A stretch of DNA of 64,000 bases from Cohnella phaseoli. Its GTDB lineage: Bacteria; Bacillota; Bacilli; Paenibacillales; Paenibacillaceae. Location: contig NZ_QRDZ01000043.1 in NCBI RefSeq assembly GCF_003386235.1, positions 1 through 64,000 of the forward strand. Direction: 5' to 3'. The first letter of the stretch is position 1. Every line of letters starts with the position of its first letter. This document shows, in pieces, positions 33,040-41,690 of this stretch. The translations under genes and the position numbers were made by a program. The notes below the pieces were generated by a model. It was not told the DNA's origin, made no database searches, and saw only the letters and a list, made by a program, of their open reading frames with translations.

Positions 33040-34635
33040 TTAGTCGCCCGCGATGAATTTGGACGGAGAAACGCTGTAATGCTTCTTAAAGCATTTACTG
33101 AAATAATGCGTATCCTTGTACCCGACCGATTCCGCGATAAAAAACATATTTTTGCAGCCTTGCTCCATAAGCTCCTTAGCTTTGAGCATTCTGCACCTGG
33201 TCAAGTATTCGACCACAGAATAACCCAACTCGTTCTTGAAGATTCGGCTCAAATAGCTGGGATTCACAAAAACGCTTTTTGCAATATCCGTCAGATCCAA
33301 TTCTGCATTGCCGAAGTTCTCGTCGATGTATTGCTTGGCTTTGCTCGCCAACTTGGTGGGCGTCGATTGCTTTAAGCTCTTGGCGCGAACGAGCGCGTTC
33401 CGGAATTGCTCCCGCAACCATCGCTTGATCGCGTCCAGCGTTTCCAGTTCGTCCACGAGTTTCATCGGATGCAACGTCTCGATGATCGCCGCATGAGCTT
33501 CGAGCTTGTTCTCCGAGGCGAAGATATTCAAGGTCGTCATCAGTTCATAGAGGACCAGATAAAGAGTTTCCACGGGTTGCCGTCCGGCGATCAAGGAGTC
33601 CGACAAGCGATCCAAGCTCGTTTCTATCGCCTCGGCATCCCCTAATCTCAGCAGAATGATCATATCTTCCCGGATGTAGGACAAATCTTCCGATCTTCTG
33701 CCCGGCAACTGATCCCAGCGTATGATCCGATTGTTTCCGCAGACGGTTTTGTGCCGACAGGCTCTCACCGCTTCCCGATAAGAGGCAGCTGCGTCCGCAA
33801 TCCCATGCACGCTAGGGCCGATTCCGGCGGTTACCGTAAATTTGAGGTAATCATGGACCGCCCGAATCGCCTTCGAGCAGGTTTGCAGCAGCAAACCTAG
33901 CCCCGCGTCGGCAGAAGTTCCGCTCGGAATAGAAGCGATCAGAACGATACGGCCGTCCGCGTCGTAAGTCGATTCGAAATGCTTAAAACCGCTCGACTGC
34001 ATGACTTCGCCGCAAATGTTCGCTACGGCGAATTTCTGCCACAGGGGAGGAGGCTCCGCGCCGGTTTTATCGATGCTGACGACCGTGACGAAGAGAGAAC
34101 CATCTATCAGATTCGGACAATAGAGTCGATATTTAGGCTTGTCTCGCACGACGTCCGCCGTACCGTCCAGGCAGGTTTGAAGAAATTCACGTTTCAGAAT
34201 GCCGTCGCTTTCCGCCAGGTTAAGCTGCAAATCCGCATTCAAACGTTGCTTATGGGTTTCCGACTCAATGCGGTCGCGAAGCTGGACAAGAACGCGGACG
34301 AGCTCTTCCATATTAATCGGTTTCAACAAGTAATCGGATACGCCTGCTTGAATGGCGGTTCGCGCGTATTCAAAGCTGCTGTAACCCGTCAAAATGACGA
34401 TCTTTAGCTCCGGATGGCTGGTCTGGGCCGCTTGGGCAAAGGCCAATCCGTCCACGATCGGCATGTTGATATCTACGATCGCCAGTCTTGCCGAAATATG
34501 CTCCAGCATCATTAACGCGTCTTCGCCGTTGTCCGCTTCTCCCGCGATTTCATAGCCGAGCGAAGCCCAATCAACGCAAATCTTCAATCGTTCCCTAACT
34601 AAATACTCGTCGTCGATTATAAGCACCTTGATCAT
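33040..34635 (-). CDS. YesN-type response regulator with AraC DNA-binding domain
   Basis: A 531-residue regulator. The receiver is at 1-120 (IIDDEYLVRERL, phospho-acceptor Asp in LAIVDINMPIVDGL, LKPINMEEL). A long middle region of about 290 residues follows. The AraC-type double helix-turn-helix is at the C-terminus (LTDIAKSVFVNPSYLSRIFKNELGYSVVEYL and ESVGYKDTHYFSKCFKKHYSVSPSKF). It overlaps the sensor gene by 4 nt and controls, by inference, the sugar ABC genes just downstream. Confidence 0.94.
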   Translation of the reverse strand: MIKVLIIDDEYLVRERLKICVDWASLGYEIAGEADNGEDALMMLEHISARLAIVDINMPIVDGLAFAQAAQTSHPELKIVILTGYSSFEYARTAIQAGVSDYLLKPINMEELVRVLVQLRDRIESETHKQRLNADLQLNLAESDGILKREFLQTCLDGTADVVRDKPKYRLYCPNLIDGSLFVTVVSIDKTGAEPPPLWQKFAVANICGEVMQSSGFKHFESTYDADGRIVLIASIPSGTSADAGLGLLLQTCSKAIRAVHDYLKFTVTAGIGPSVHGIADAAASYREAVRACRHKTVCGNNRIIRWDQLPGRRSEDLSYIREDMIILLRLGDAEAIETSLDRLSDSLIAGRQPVETLYLVLYELMTTLNIFASENKLEAHAAIIETLHPMKLVDELETLDAIKRWLREQFRNALVRAKSLKQSTPTKLASKAKQYIDENFGNAELDLTDIAKSVFVNPSYLSRIFKNELGYSVVEYLTRCRMLKAKELMEQGCKNMFFIAESVGYKDTHYFSKCFKKHYSVSPSKFIAGD

Positions 34636-36434
34636 TCCGCGGCTCCTCCCGTCTCTAACGCGGGCAGCGTAATTCTGACCGTCGTGCCCTCCCCGAATAC
34701 GCTTTCCAGCTCCAGCCCGTATTCCGGCCCGAAATAAAGCTTGATCCGCTCGTTCGTAACGTTTAATCCGAAACCATTCTGACTCGGTTGAATTTCCTTC
34801 GCCTTGAAAATTTGATCCAACCGCTCCTTCGGGATTCCGATGCCGTTATCGCTGACGCATAGCATCAAACTTGCGCCATGGATTCTTCCATGGATGTCGA
34901 TGCGGCCTTTACCGCGTTTGTTCTTCAGACCATGGTAAATGGAATTTTCCACGATGGGCTGAAGCAGCAGTTTGATGGTTTTATAACGATACATGTTCGG
35001 TTCGAAATCCAGGGTATAAGAGATCTGATCTCTGTAACGGATCTTTAAAATCTCCAAATACGTTTGCGTAATTACGATCTCGTCTTCCAGCGTAATAATC
35101 GCGCTGCCTTTGCTGAGCACCCCGCGGTAGAACTGGGCCAGCTGATTGACGATTTTGACGATGTCGGAGTTTCTCTTCAAATCGGCAAGGCCACAAATAC
35201 TTTCGAGAGTGTTGTACAAAAAGTGCGGATTAATCTGCGATTGCATAACGGCAAGCTCGTACTCCTTTTTCTTCCTTTGTTCCTCGATGATGTTTTCCAT
35301 TAACAGCTTGGTCTTGCCGACCATCTTGTTGAATTCTTTGGCCAATGCGCCGATTTCGTCTCTGGATTTGACGTTCAGCCATACGTCGAGATTCCCGTCC
35401 TGAACGTTCTGGACGGTTTTCTTGATTTCGTTCAGCGGACTCGTGATCGATTTGGCGATCAGAAGGGTAAGCACGACGGCCGCCAAGACAAATAAAGCTC
35501 CTATCGCAAAAAACTTGTCGGTAAGAACCCGATTGTCTTTCGTAATCTCATAGATCGGTACGATTCCAATAATCACCCAATCGAATCGCGGATAACTTTT
35601 CGCTACAACCAAGACGTCCTTCCCGTCTAAATGAAAGACTTTTCCGCCTTCGTTGCCGATCGCCCAAGAGGCGTATTCGTCGTTGCCGATCGCCGTGTAC
35701 AGCTTCTCTTTGCGGGTATCGGAAGCGACGATCCCGTCCTTGTTCACGATAAAGATATGCCCGCTTGCCCCGATATCGATATTGGAGTATTGGTTGGCGA
35801 TGTAGTTTTCGTCTATGGACAACTGGATTAAGCCCAGGGTCTGTCCCGTTTTCGCGGAATTGAATTTCTGGAACAAGGAGATGACGTTGCGACTGTCGTT
35901 GCCCTTCAAATAATTGCTTGGTTTCGTGTTCTCCCATGCGACTCCGTATAGGGAATTTCCGAAGGCTTTGAAATGAACATCGCTTACGTTCCGGATGTTG
36001 CCGAGATTCCCGGAGTTGTAAATATTCCGATGGAGATCGTAGACGATCAGGGCATCGACGAACGTTTTTGAATCGACGATATTTCGCAACGACTCTTGGA
36101 TGGCGAAGTTTTTATTGTAATTGTCCAACTGATCCTTCGTTTGGGGTTCGCTTATGACTTCCTGAATCGTATTGTTCGTAATCGCGATCTTGGAGTAATT
36201 TTCCGCGTTGTCGAAGATGATCTCTAACTTCTCCGATACGAGCTTGAGATTCTGAGCCGTATTCTCAATGGCTTTATCGATCAAGATGCCCGAGGAGATC
36301 CGGAAGGCGAATACCGCTAACAGAATGATCAGCATCGATAAGGCGACCATGAAAGATAGCGTAATTTTTTTGTTGATGGACAGCGAGTAGTAGTATTCTT
36401 CCAGCTTTGTCCTGAACCTCGGATATCCGCTCAT
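34632..36434 (-). CDS. YesM-type sensor histidine kinase
   Basis: A 600-residue membrane sensor. Two membrane segments (about 23-45 and 305-325) flank an extracellular Cache-like domain of about 260 residues. A HAMP domain follows (KSITSPLNEIKKTVQNVQDGNL). The His_kinase motif QSQINPHFLYNTLESI holds the phospho-acceptor His. The ATPase lobe has PIVENSIYHG, DNGIGIP and GFGLNVTNERIKLYFG. This is the usual partner of the YesN-like regulator encoded next to it. Confidence 0.94.
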   Translation of the reverse strand: MSGYPRFRTKLEEYYYSLSINKKITLSFMVALSMLIILLAVFAFRISSGILIDKAIENTAQNLKLVSEKLEIIFDNAENYSKIAITNNTIQEVISEPQTKDQLDNYNKNFAIQESLRNIVDSKTFVDALIVYDLHRNIYNSGNLGNIRNVSDVHFKAFGNSLYGVAWENTKPSNYLKGNDSRNVISLFQKFNSAKTGQTLGLIQLSIDENYIANQYSNIDIGASGHIFIVNKDGIVASDTRKEKLYTAIGNDEYASWAIGNEGGKVFHLDGKDVLVVAKSYPRFDWVIIGIVPIYEITKDNRVLTDKFFAIGALFVLAAVVLTLLIAKSITSPLNEIKKTVQNVQDGNLDVWLNVKSRDEIGALAKEFNKMVGKTKLLMENIIEEQRKKKEYELAVMQSQINPHFLYNTLESICGLADLKRNSDIVKIVNQLAQFYRGVLSKGSAIITLEDEIVITQTYLEILKIRYRDQISYTLDFEPNMYRYKTIKLLLQPIVENSIYHGLKNKRGKGRIDIHGRIHGASLMLCVSDNGIGIPKERLDQIFKAKEIQPSQNGFGLNVTNERIKLYFGPEYGLELESVFGEGTTVRITLPALETGGAAE

Positions 36435-36561
36435 TTATCAACCAGACTGGAAGACAGCGTGTGGCTCATCCTGGACATTTTCCTTCCCATCCGAATTTAT
36501 AATTGACACAAGTATAGCATAAGCGCCTAGTAAACCAGCTTTAATTCATATTTGAATATAG

Positions 36562-36579
36562 AATTCATATATGTGAATT
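36562..36579. promoter_or_regulatory. A/T-rich near-palindrome upstream of the YesM gene
   Basis: AATTCATATATGTGAATT is an 18-bp dyad with one mismatched pair. It lies in the 250-bp gap between the dioxygenase stop and the sensor gene and may be an operator. There is no further support. Confidence 0.3.
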
Positions 36580-36624
36580 GATTGGACGATATCCACAGAA
36601 AGCGGGAAGAGAGCCAGGCAGGCG

Positions 36625-36662
36625 AAAAAATAGCGGCGCAGGATTAGCCTGCCCGCTTTTTT
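36625..36662. terminator. Terminator after the PhyH gene
   Basis: AGCGG-GCAGG arms (36632-36642) pair with CCTGC-CCGCT (36648-36657) with one bulge. A6 on the left and T6 on the right give T-tracts on both strands. It mainly serves the minus-strand dioxygenase gene. Confidence 0.8.
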
Positions 36663-36686
36663 CGATTGCGGCTTTTAAATGTCGCG

Positions 36687-37559
36687 TCACTCGGGGGAGC
36701 GCTCGGCTTTCTCCTGCAGCCAATCTTCCAACGTCGCGACCTTCTCGGGATAAAGGTAGCTTCGGGCCAGAAATCCGGCGCCATGATTGACCATCGGGTC
36801 CTGATCGGTCGGTTGGTATCTTAGATCGACGCTCCAACGGATGCCTGCCGATTGATTAGGCGTCGACATATGAAGCAATCGATCGTTAAACAGGATGGCT
36901 GTCCCCGCTTTGACCGGAAGCGCGATCGTCGGTTTATTGCCGAGCTGGTCTTCCCGCAGAGCCGTGTACCCCGTCCCCGTACTTGACTCTTCATGCCACT
37001 GTAAAAGCTTTTTTTTGTGCGTGCTTGGCTTCAAATGCAGGCACCCGTTCTCGAGCGTAGCATCCACGAAGGAAATCCATACGGTGATGACCGGATTCGA
37101 ATTGGCGTCCGGCCAGTAAGATTTGTCCTGATGCCAAGGTACGGCTCCTGCGGCCACTCCAGGCACTTTCGGCCGAACGTTGTATACCGGATTGCTGAAG
37201 ATTTCTCCGCCGATCAGCGATTCCACCGCATCCAGAATCTTGGAATTGCTCATCAGGCGGAAATAGCCCGGTATCCGGTCGCGCCAGCTGCGGCCGTATT
37301 TCAGAAAATCCTTATCCGTCATTCCCTTGAACAATTCCGCAAGGCGATATTCGAACGGCCGATCCTCTAATTTATCCGTAATCATTCCATCCGCATACAA
37401 TTCGTCGGCGATCATCGATACTTTCTCCATCATCGCCTGTCTCGGCGCCAGCATATCCTCTTCGGACAACAAATTCTCGAGAACAAGGAAGCCGTTCGTT
37501 TCGTAATGATCAAGCTGTTCTTTGGAGAGATTTCCTCCAGAATGTTGCGCTAACTCCAT
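36687..37559 (-). CDS. Phytanoyl-CoA dioxygenase (PhyH) family protein
   Basis: Fe(II)/2-oxoglutarate-dependent oxygenase of 290 residues. The iron triad is likely His and Asp of PWHQDKSYW (about 142-144) and the distal His in LLHMSTPNQS (about 232); Arg in IRWSVDLRYQ would bind 2-oxoglutarate. Natural substrates of bacterial PhyH proteins vary widely (small hydroxylated metabolites, halogenation-type chemistry), so none is proposed. An AraC regulator is divergently encoded 136 bp away and probably controls it. Confidence 0.92.
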   Translation of the reverse strand: MELAQHSGGNLSKEQLDHYETNGFLVLENLLSEEDMLAPRQAMMEKVSMIADELYADGMITDKLEDRPFEYRLAELFKGMTDKDFLKYGRSWRDRIPGYFRLMSNSKILDAVESLIGGEIFSNPVYNVRPKVPGVAAGAVPWHQDKSYWPDANSNPVITVWISFVDATLENGCLHLKPSTHKKKLLQWHEESSTGTGYTALREDQLGNKPTIALPVKAGTAILFNDRLLHMSTPNQSAGIRWSVDLRYQPTDQDPMVNHGAGFLARSYLYPEKVATLEDWLQEKAERSPE

Positions 37560-37695
37560 CGCGATAACCTCCAGAAGTTTATATTATGACTGGGTTTATA
37601 GTATCATTTGGAGTAAGCCTGCGTATTTGAACGGTATTCCTTTAATTTGTACAAAATTCCGCTAACTATCGAAATGAGAAAGGAGGGCCTGTCCC

Positions 37696-38568
37696 ATGAA
37701 GCCGTTAGCTGAGATCGCCCCGTTCGTTCGTACTGCGCTTCCCTGGACGTATATCGGTGAAGTCGCGGAAGGAACGCGCGTCGGCTATACATATGCGTTC
37801 CATCTGTTCACGGAAGGCAGCGGGCATGTCCTCGTCAACGATCAGGTTTGTCCCGTCGAGAAGGGAATCCTGATCTTCATTCGCCCGGGCCAGGTGCATT
37901 CTTTCCATCGGAAGCCCGGTCTCGGGCTGGAATCTTTTAATGCTTACTGCGATCTATGGGGGAATCCGACCGTATTGAACCCTCGCTTCGCTTTTCATCC
38001 CGAGCCGACGGATTTTTCGCTGATGACTCGAGTCGAGGCATGCCCGGAATTGGACGAATTGCCCGTCAGGAGTTCACTTAGCCCTTATCCTTCTCTCGTG
38101 GAGCTGTTCATGCAGGTCTCCAAGGCTTTCGACTCCGCGCATTACGCCCAATTCATAGCGAACAGCTTGATGCACGCCTTCATTTTGCGCTGGTACAACA
38201 GCTTCGCTAGCCGCAATCCGACCGATTATCGCATCTTGAAAATCACGGAGGAAATGGAGCGCTATCCGGAACTTCAGTTAAGCTACGAGGAATGGTGCGA
38301 GAAGTGCCAATTGGAGAAATCGCATTTTTACAAGCTGTTCAAGCAGGAGACTGGAACGACTCCCAAAGCTTTTTTGCTGAAAATGAAAATGAAAAAGGCC
38401 GCTATTCTGCTGCAGGAGAGCAGGCAGTCGATTACTTCCGTAGCCGATCGACTCGGTTACGAATCGATCCACTACTTCTCCAAGCAATTTGCGGCCTATT
38501 ACGGGATAAGTCCTACCGAGTTCCGATCCGAGGTTAACAGGGTCGATCGATCCGGCCTGTTTCGCTGA
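37696..38568 (+). CDS. AraC-family transcriptional regulator with cupin sensor domain
   Basis: A 290-residue regulator. The N-terminal cupin-like part (AFHLFTEGSGHVLVNDQVCPVEKGILIFIRPGQVHSF split over about 35-75) probably binds a small ligand. The C-terminal AraC double helix-turn-helix includes WCEKCQLEKSHFYKLFKQETG and VADRLGYESIHYFSKQFAAYYGISPTEF. Start ATG 37696 has AAGGAGG 9 nt upstream. It is divergent from the PhyH gene, the likely target. Confidence 0.92.
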   Translation: MKPLAEIAPFVRTALPWTYIGEVAEGTRVGYTYAFHLFTEGSGHVLVNDQVCPVEKGILIFIRPGQVHSFHRKPGLGLESFNAYCDLWGNPTVLNPRFAFHPEPTDFSLMTRVEACPELDELPVRSSLSPYPSLVELFMQVSKAFDSAHYAQFIANSLMHAFILRWYNSFASRNPTDYRILKITEEMERYPELQLSYEEWCEKCQLEKSHFYKLFKQETGTTPKAFLLKMKMKKAAILLQESRQSITSVADRLGYESIHYFSKQFAAYYGISPTEFRSEVNRVDRSGLFR

Positions 38569-38662
38569 TAATTATAAAATTCCGCCAGGAGACGGCGGCG
38601 AAAATTAACGGTAGCCGCAGAAGTTGGAATGTGTTAGAATCCTTTAAACAGGAGATGATCAG

Positions 38663-39370
38663 ATGAATTCGAGGCCGAAGGTTTCTTTCCGAACCTTAAA
38701 CCGCACGAAGCTCGTGGATGACGTTGTCGCGCAGCTTCAGAAGAAAATTTCCGGCGGAGAGCTGAAGGAAGGGGATAAAATCCCGACCGAGCCGGAGCTG
38801 ATGGAGCAATTCGGAGTGGGCCGATCCACGATTCGCGAAGCAGTGCGCGTGCTCGTGCACGCCGGGCTGCTGGAGAAGAAGCAAGGCTTCGGCACTTATC
38901 TGAAGCGTACCGCCGTTATTCAAGAGCCGCTGGATAGCAGGCTGCGCAGAGCGGAGATCATGGAAGTGTACGAGGTTCGGAAGATGATGGAGTTGGAGAT
39001 TGCCAGGCTTGCCGCGGAGCGCCGGGACGAGGACGATCTCGCCGCGATCAAGGAGTACCTGGACACGCGAAATCTGGCTTTGGCCAACGACGACATCAAG
39101 ACGTACATCGAGGCGGATATCCAGTTTCATATCGCGGTAGCCATCGCCAGCAAAAATGCGGTAGTCATCGATCTGTACAAAACGTTTTCTGTATTCATAC
39201 GCGAGACGCTGGCCACCATCTTCGCCAACCCCGAAGGGCACAATCCGCAGACGGAGGCGCACATCCAGCTGTATGAAAGCATTCGCGACGGCAATGCGGA
39301 GGCGGCCGTAGCAAGCGCGTCCCGCTACTTGAAGGGAACGCTGCATGAATTGTTTGGCGAGACGAATTAA
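38663..39370 (+). CDS. GntR-family (FadR/FCD) transcriptional regulator
   Basis: A 235-residue repressor. The winged helix-turn-helix is at about 15-75 (GDKIPTEPELMEQFGVGRSTIREAVRVLVHAGLLEKKQGFGTYL). The helical FCD ligand domain has EVRKMMELEIARLAAERR and the metal-site histidines in DIQFHIAVA and EAHIQLYESI. A 10-9-10 dyad lies directly downstream, in front of the MFS gene, so it likely represses that transporter and perhaps itself. RBS AGGAGATG precedes ATG 38663. Confidence 0.93.
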   Translation: MNSRPKVSFRTLNRTKLVDDVVAQLQKKISGGELKEGDKIPTEPELMEQFGVGRSTIREAVRVLVHAGLLEKKQGFGTYLKRTAVIQEPLDSRLRRAEIMEVYEVRKMMELEIARLAAERRDEDDLAAIKEYLDTRNLALANDDIKTYIEADIQFHIAVAIASKNAVVIDLYKTFSVFIRETLATIFANPEGHNPQTEAHIQLYESIRDGNAEAAVASASRYLKGTLHELFGETN

Positions 39371-39388
39371 CCCGTCTCGAGGTTTGCC

Positions 39389-39417
39389 ATTAAACATCAG
39401 ATGATAAGATGTTTAAT
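39389..39417 (+). promoter_or_regulatory. Putative operator between the GntR and MFS genes (10-9-10 dyad)
   Basis: ATTAAACATC (39389-39398), 9-nt centre, GATGTTTAAT (39408-39417), a perfect inverted repeat 30 bp before the MFS start. It could be the GntR protein's operator. The following CTATTTT also allows a weak terminator reading. Confidence 0.5.
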
Positions 39418-39446
39418 CTATTTTACCACGTAAGGATGATGCACAC

Positions 39447-40706
39447 ATGAGCTCCACAACAGCAAGTATCGGGCAGCAGGCCCGGCATATGACCGTCTTT
39501 TCCGTTTTGTTCATGATCAGCTCCGTGCACTTATTGAATGATGCGATTCAGTCCGTCGTCCCTGCCATGTTTCCGATTTTACACGAGTCGCTTAACCTGT
39601 CGTTCTCGCAGATCGGCTTGATCGGTTTTGCGCTGAACGTGACCGCTTCGATTTTGCAGCCGCTGATCGGCCTGTATACCGATACGAAACCGAAGCCGTA
39701 TTTGCTGCCTATCGGCATTTTGTTCACACTCGCGGGGGTGGTCGGGCTTGCGTTCGCGCCGTCCTTCCTCTATATTATGCTTGCCGTTATTCTGATCGGG
39801 ATCGGCTCGTCGGTGCTCCATCCGGAGTCGTCGCGGGTTGCTTACTTGGCTGCGGGCCCTCGGCGCGGGCTGGCGCAGTCGATTTTTCAGGTCGGCGGCA
39901 ATATGGGCCAGGCGCTGGCGCCGGTCATGACCGCATTGATTTTCGTTCCGCTGGGGCAAAAAGGAGTCGCTTGGTTCGCGATCGCCGCCATCGTCGCTTT
40001 GATCATTCAGACGAAGGTCGCTCATTGGTATAAAGCCAATCTCATTGCTAGTCCGAAGCCAGCCAAGAAGGAGGCGGTTTCCGGTCCTGTCGGAGCAAGG
40101 GGGGCGATCGTCGGCGTCTCGTTGGTTATTCTGCTGATGCTGCTGTTCTCCAAATTCGTATATCTCTCTAGCATGACGGGATTCTACTCGTTCTACGCGA
40201 TCGATCGTTTCGGCATTTCGGTCGACCAGGCACAGTTGATTTTGTTCGCTCTGCTGTTTGCCGGCATGGCGGGAACGTTTTTTGGCGGACCGCTGGCGGA
40301 TCGGTTGGGACGGCGCAACATGATCTGGTTCTCGATATTGGGCACGGCTCCGTTTTCTCTGTTGCTTCCCTTTGTTCATAGCGTGTTCTGGGCGGTCGTA
40401 TTGTGTATCTTTATCGGATTTATTTTAATGTCGGGCTTCTCGGTTATCGTCGTCTATGCGCAGGAGCTGCTGCCGAATAAAGTCGGCACGGTCTCCGGAC
40501 TTGTGTTCGGAGTGTCGTTCGGACTTGGCGGAGTCGGCTCGGCCGTGCTCGGAAAAGTGGCGGACGTGTCCGGCATCGATCTGGTCATTCAAGTGTGCGC
40601 TTATTTGCCGCTGCTCGGGTTACTAGCCGCCTTCCTGCCGACGGATCGCAAGCTGCATGCGCTGTCTGCCGGAGCCGGGTCGTCGCCGGTAATTGCCAAA
40701 GCATAA
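39447..40706 (+). CDS. MFS transporter, fosmidomycin-resistance (Fsr) family
   Basis: A 419-residue permease with twelve predicted membrane segments. Signatures are HLLNDAIQSVVPAMFPIL near residue 28, the motif-A-like GGPLADRLGRRN in the second half, and GIGSSVLHPESSRVAYLAAGPRRGLAQSIFQVGGNMGQALAP, which is strongly Fsr-like. Fsr proteins export fosmidomycin and some other small molecules; the real substrate here is open. A GntR repressor gene lies just upstream with a likely operator between them. Confidence 0.92.
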   Translation: MSSTTASIGQQARHMTVFSVLFMISSVHLLNDAIQSVVPAMFPILHESLNLSFSQIGLIGFALNVTASILQPLIGLYTDTKPKPYLLPIGILFTLAGVVGLAFAPSFLYIMLAVILIGIGSSVLHPESSRVAYLAAGPRRGLAQSIFQVGGNMGQALAPVMTALIFVPLGQKGVAWFAIAAIVALIIQTKVAHWYKANLIASPKPAKKEAVSGPVGARGAIVGVSLVILLMLLFSKFVYLSSMTGFYSFYAIDRFGISVDQAQLILFALLFAGMAGTFFGGPLADRLGRRNMIWFSILGTAPFSLLLPFVHSVFWAVVLCIFIGFILMSGFSVIVVYAQELLPNKVGTVSGLVFGVSFGLGGVGSAVLGKVADVSGIDLVIQVCAYLPLLGLLAAFLPTDRKLHALSAGAGSSPVIAKA

Positions 40707-40765
40707 AGCATCAGGTTTGTGCCAGCCGCTGCCGAGAGCGGAGCTAGAGAAGGGGTGAACGAACA

Positions 40766-41575
40766 TTGAAGAAGGCTATCATTGAAGTCGATAACCTATC
40801 GTGGCGCAGGGAGCAGAAGACGCTTCTGCACAATGTCAACTGGACGGTGAACAAAGGGGAGCATTGGGCGATTTTGGGGCTGAACGGCTCCGGTAAAACG
40901 ACGCTGCTCAACATGATCAACGGTTATCTATGGCCAACGACGGGAACGGTCAGCGTCTTCGAAGAGCAATTCGGCACGATCGACCTGCGCGAGCTGCGCA
41001 AATCGATCGGCTGGGTCAGCTCCTCTTTACAGGAAAGGCTGTCTGCCGGAGACAAGGCGCAGTCTGTCGTGATGAGCGGCAAGTTCGCTTCAATCGGCTT
41101 GTACGACGAGCCGACGAAGGAAGACGAGGAATACGCGATCGAGCTTATGGGACAGCTGCGCTGCTCTCATCTGATCGATCGGAGGTACCAGACCTGCTCG
41201 CAGGGGGAGAAGCAGAAGCTGCTCATTGCCAGAGCGCTTATGGCGTCTCCGAAACTGCTTATTCTCGACGAACCCTGCAACGGGCTCGATTTCATATCTC
41301 GGGAGCAGCTGCTTTCCAGTATCGAGCGGCTAGCGCAGCGGCCCGACGCGCCTACTCTTATTTACGTTACGCATCATACGGAGGAGATTGTGCCGATTTT
41401 CGGCCACTGTCTGCTCATGCGCAGAGGGGAAGTATTCCAAACGGGCAAAACGAAGGAAGTGCTGACGGAATCGACTTTGACCGAGTTTTTCGAAACCGGC
41501 ATTTCCGTGCATTGGCATAACGACCGGGCGATTCTGACATGGACGGGGCATGAGCAATACCAAGAGCTTGATTAA
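40766..41575 (+). CDS. ylmA: ABC transporter ATP-binding protein, YlmA-like
   Basis: A stand-alone ATPase of 269 residues. Walker A is GLNGSGKTT (about 38-46), and the stretch MINGYLWPTTGTVSVFEEQFG..DLRELRKSIGWVSSSLQ closely resembles Bacillus YlmA. The signature is degenerate (CSQGEKQKLLIARAL), Walker B is LLILDEPCNGLDF, and the switch is VTHHTEEI. No permease gene adjoins it. The start is TTG 40766 with GAAGGGGTG about 8 nt upstream. Function of the family is unresolved. Confidence 0.88.
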   Translation: MKKAIIEVDNLSWRREQKTLLHNVNWTVNKGEHWAILGLNGSGKTTLLNMINGYLWPTTGTVSVFEEQFGTIDLRELRKSIGWVSSSLQERLSAGDKAQSVVMSGKFASIGLYDEPTKEDEEYAIELMGQLRCSHLIDRRYQTCSQGEKQKLLIARALMASPKLLILDEPCNGLDFISREQLLSSIERLAQRPDAPTLIYVTHHTEEIVPIFGHCLLMRRGEVFQTGKTKEVLTESTLTEFFETGISVHWHNDRAILTWTGHEQYQELD

Positions 41576-41625
41576 TGAACGGTCATCCGATCAATCGGCG
41601 GCTGCGGATGCGTACGCCCTTCTCC

Positions 41626-41655
41626 TTGACGCTGTCTAAGCCGCAAAGCTATAAT
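41626..41655 (+). promoter_or_regulatory. SigA-type promoter of guaA
   Basis: TTGACG (41626-41631), 18-nt spacer, TATAAT (41650-41655). The leader is only about 30 nt, so there is no room for a riboswitch. Confidence 0.75.
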
Positions 41656-41690
41656 AGCTTCAATTGATTGAGAGGGGCTCGGTTTAAACA

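Noticed and set aside
41576..41690. Purine riboswitch in front of guaA
   Set aside because: Promoter and start leave a leader of only about 30 nt, and no aptamer motifs are present.
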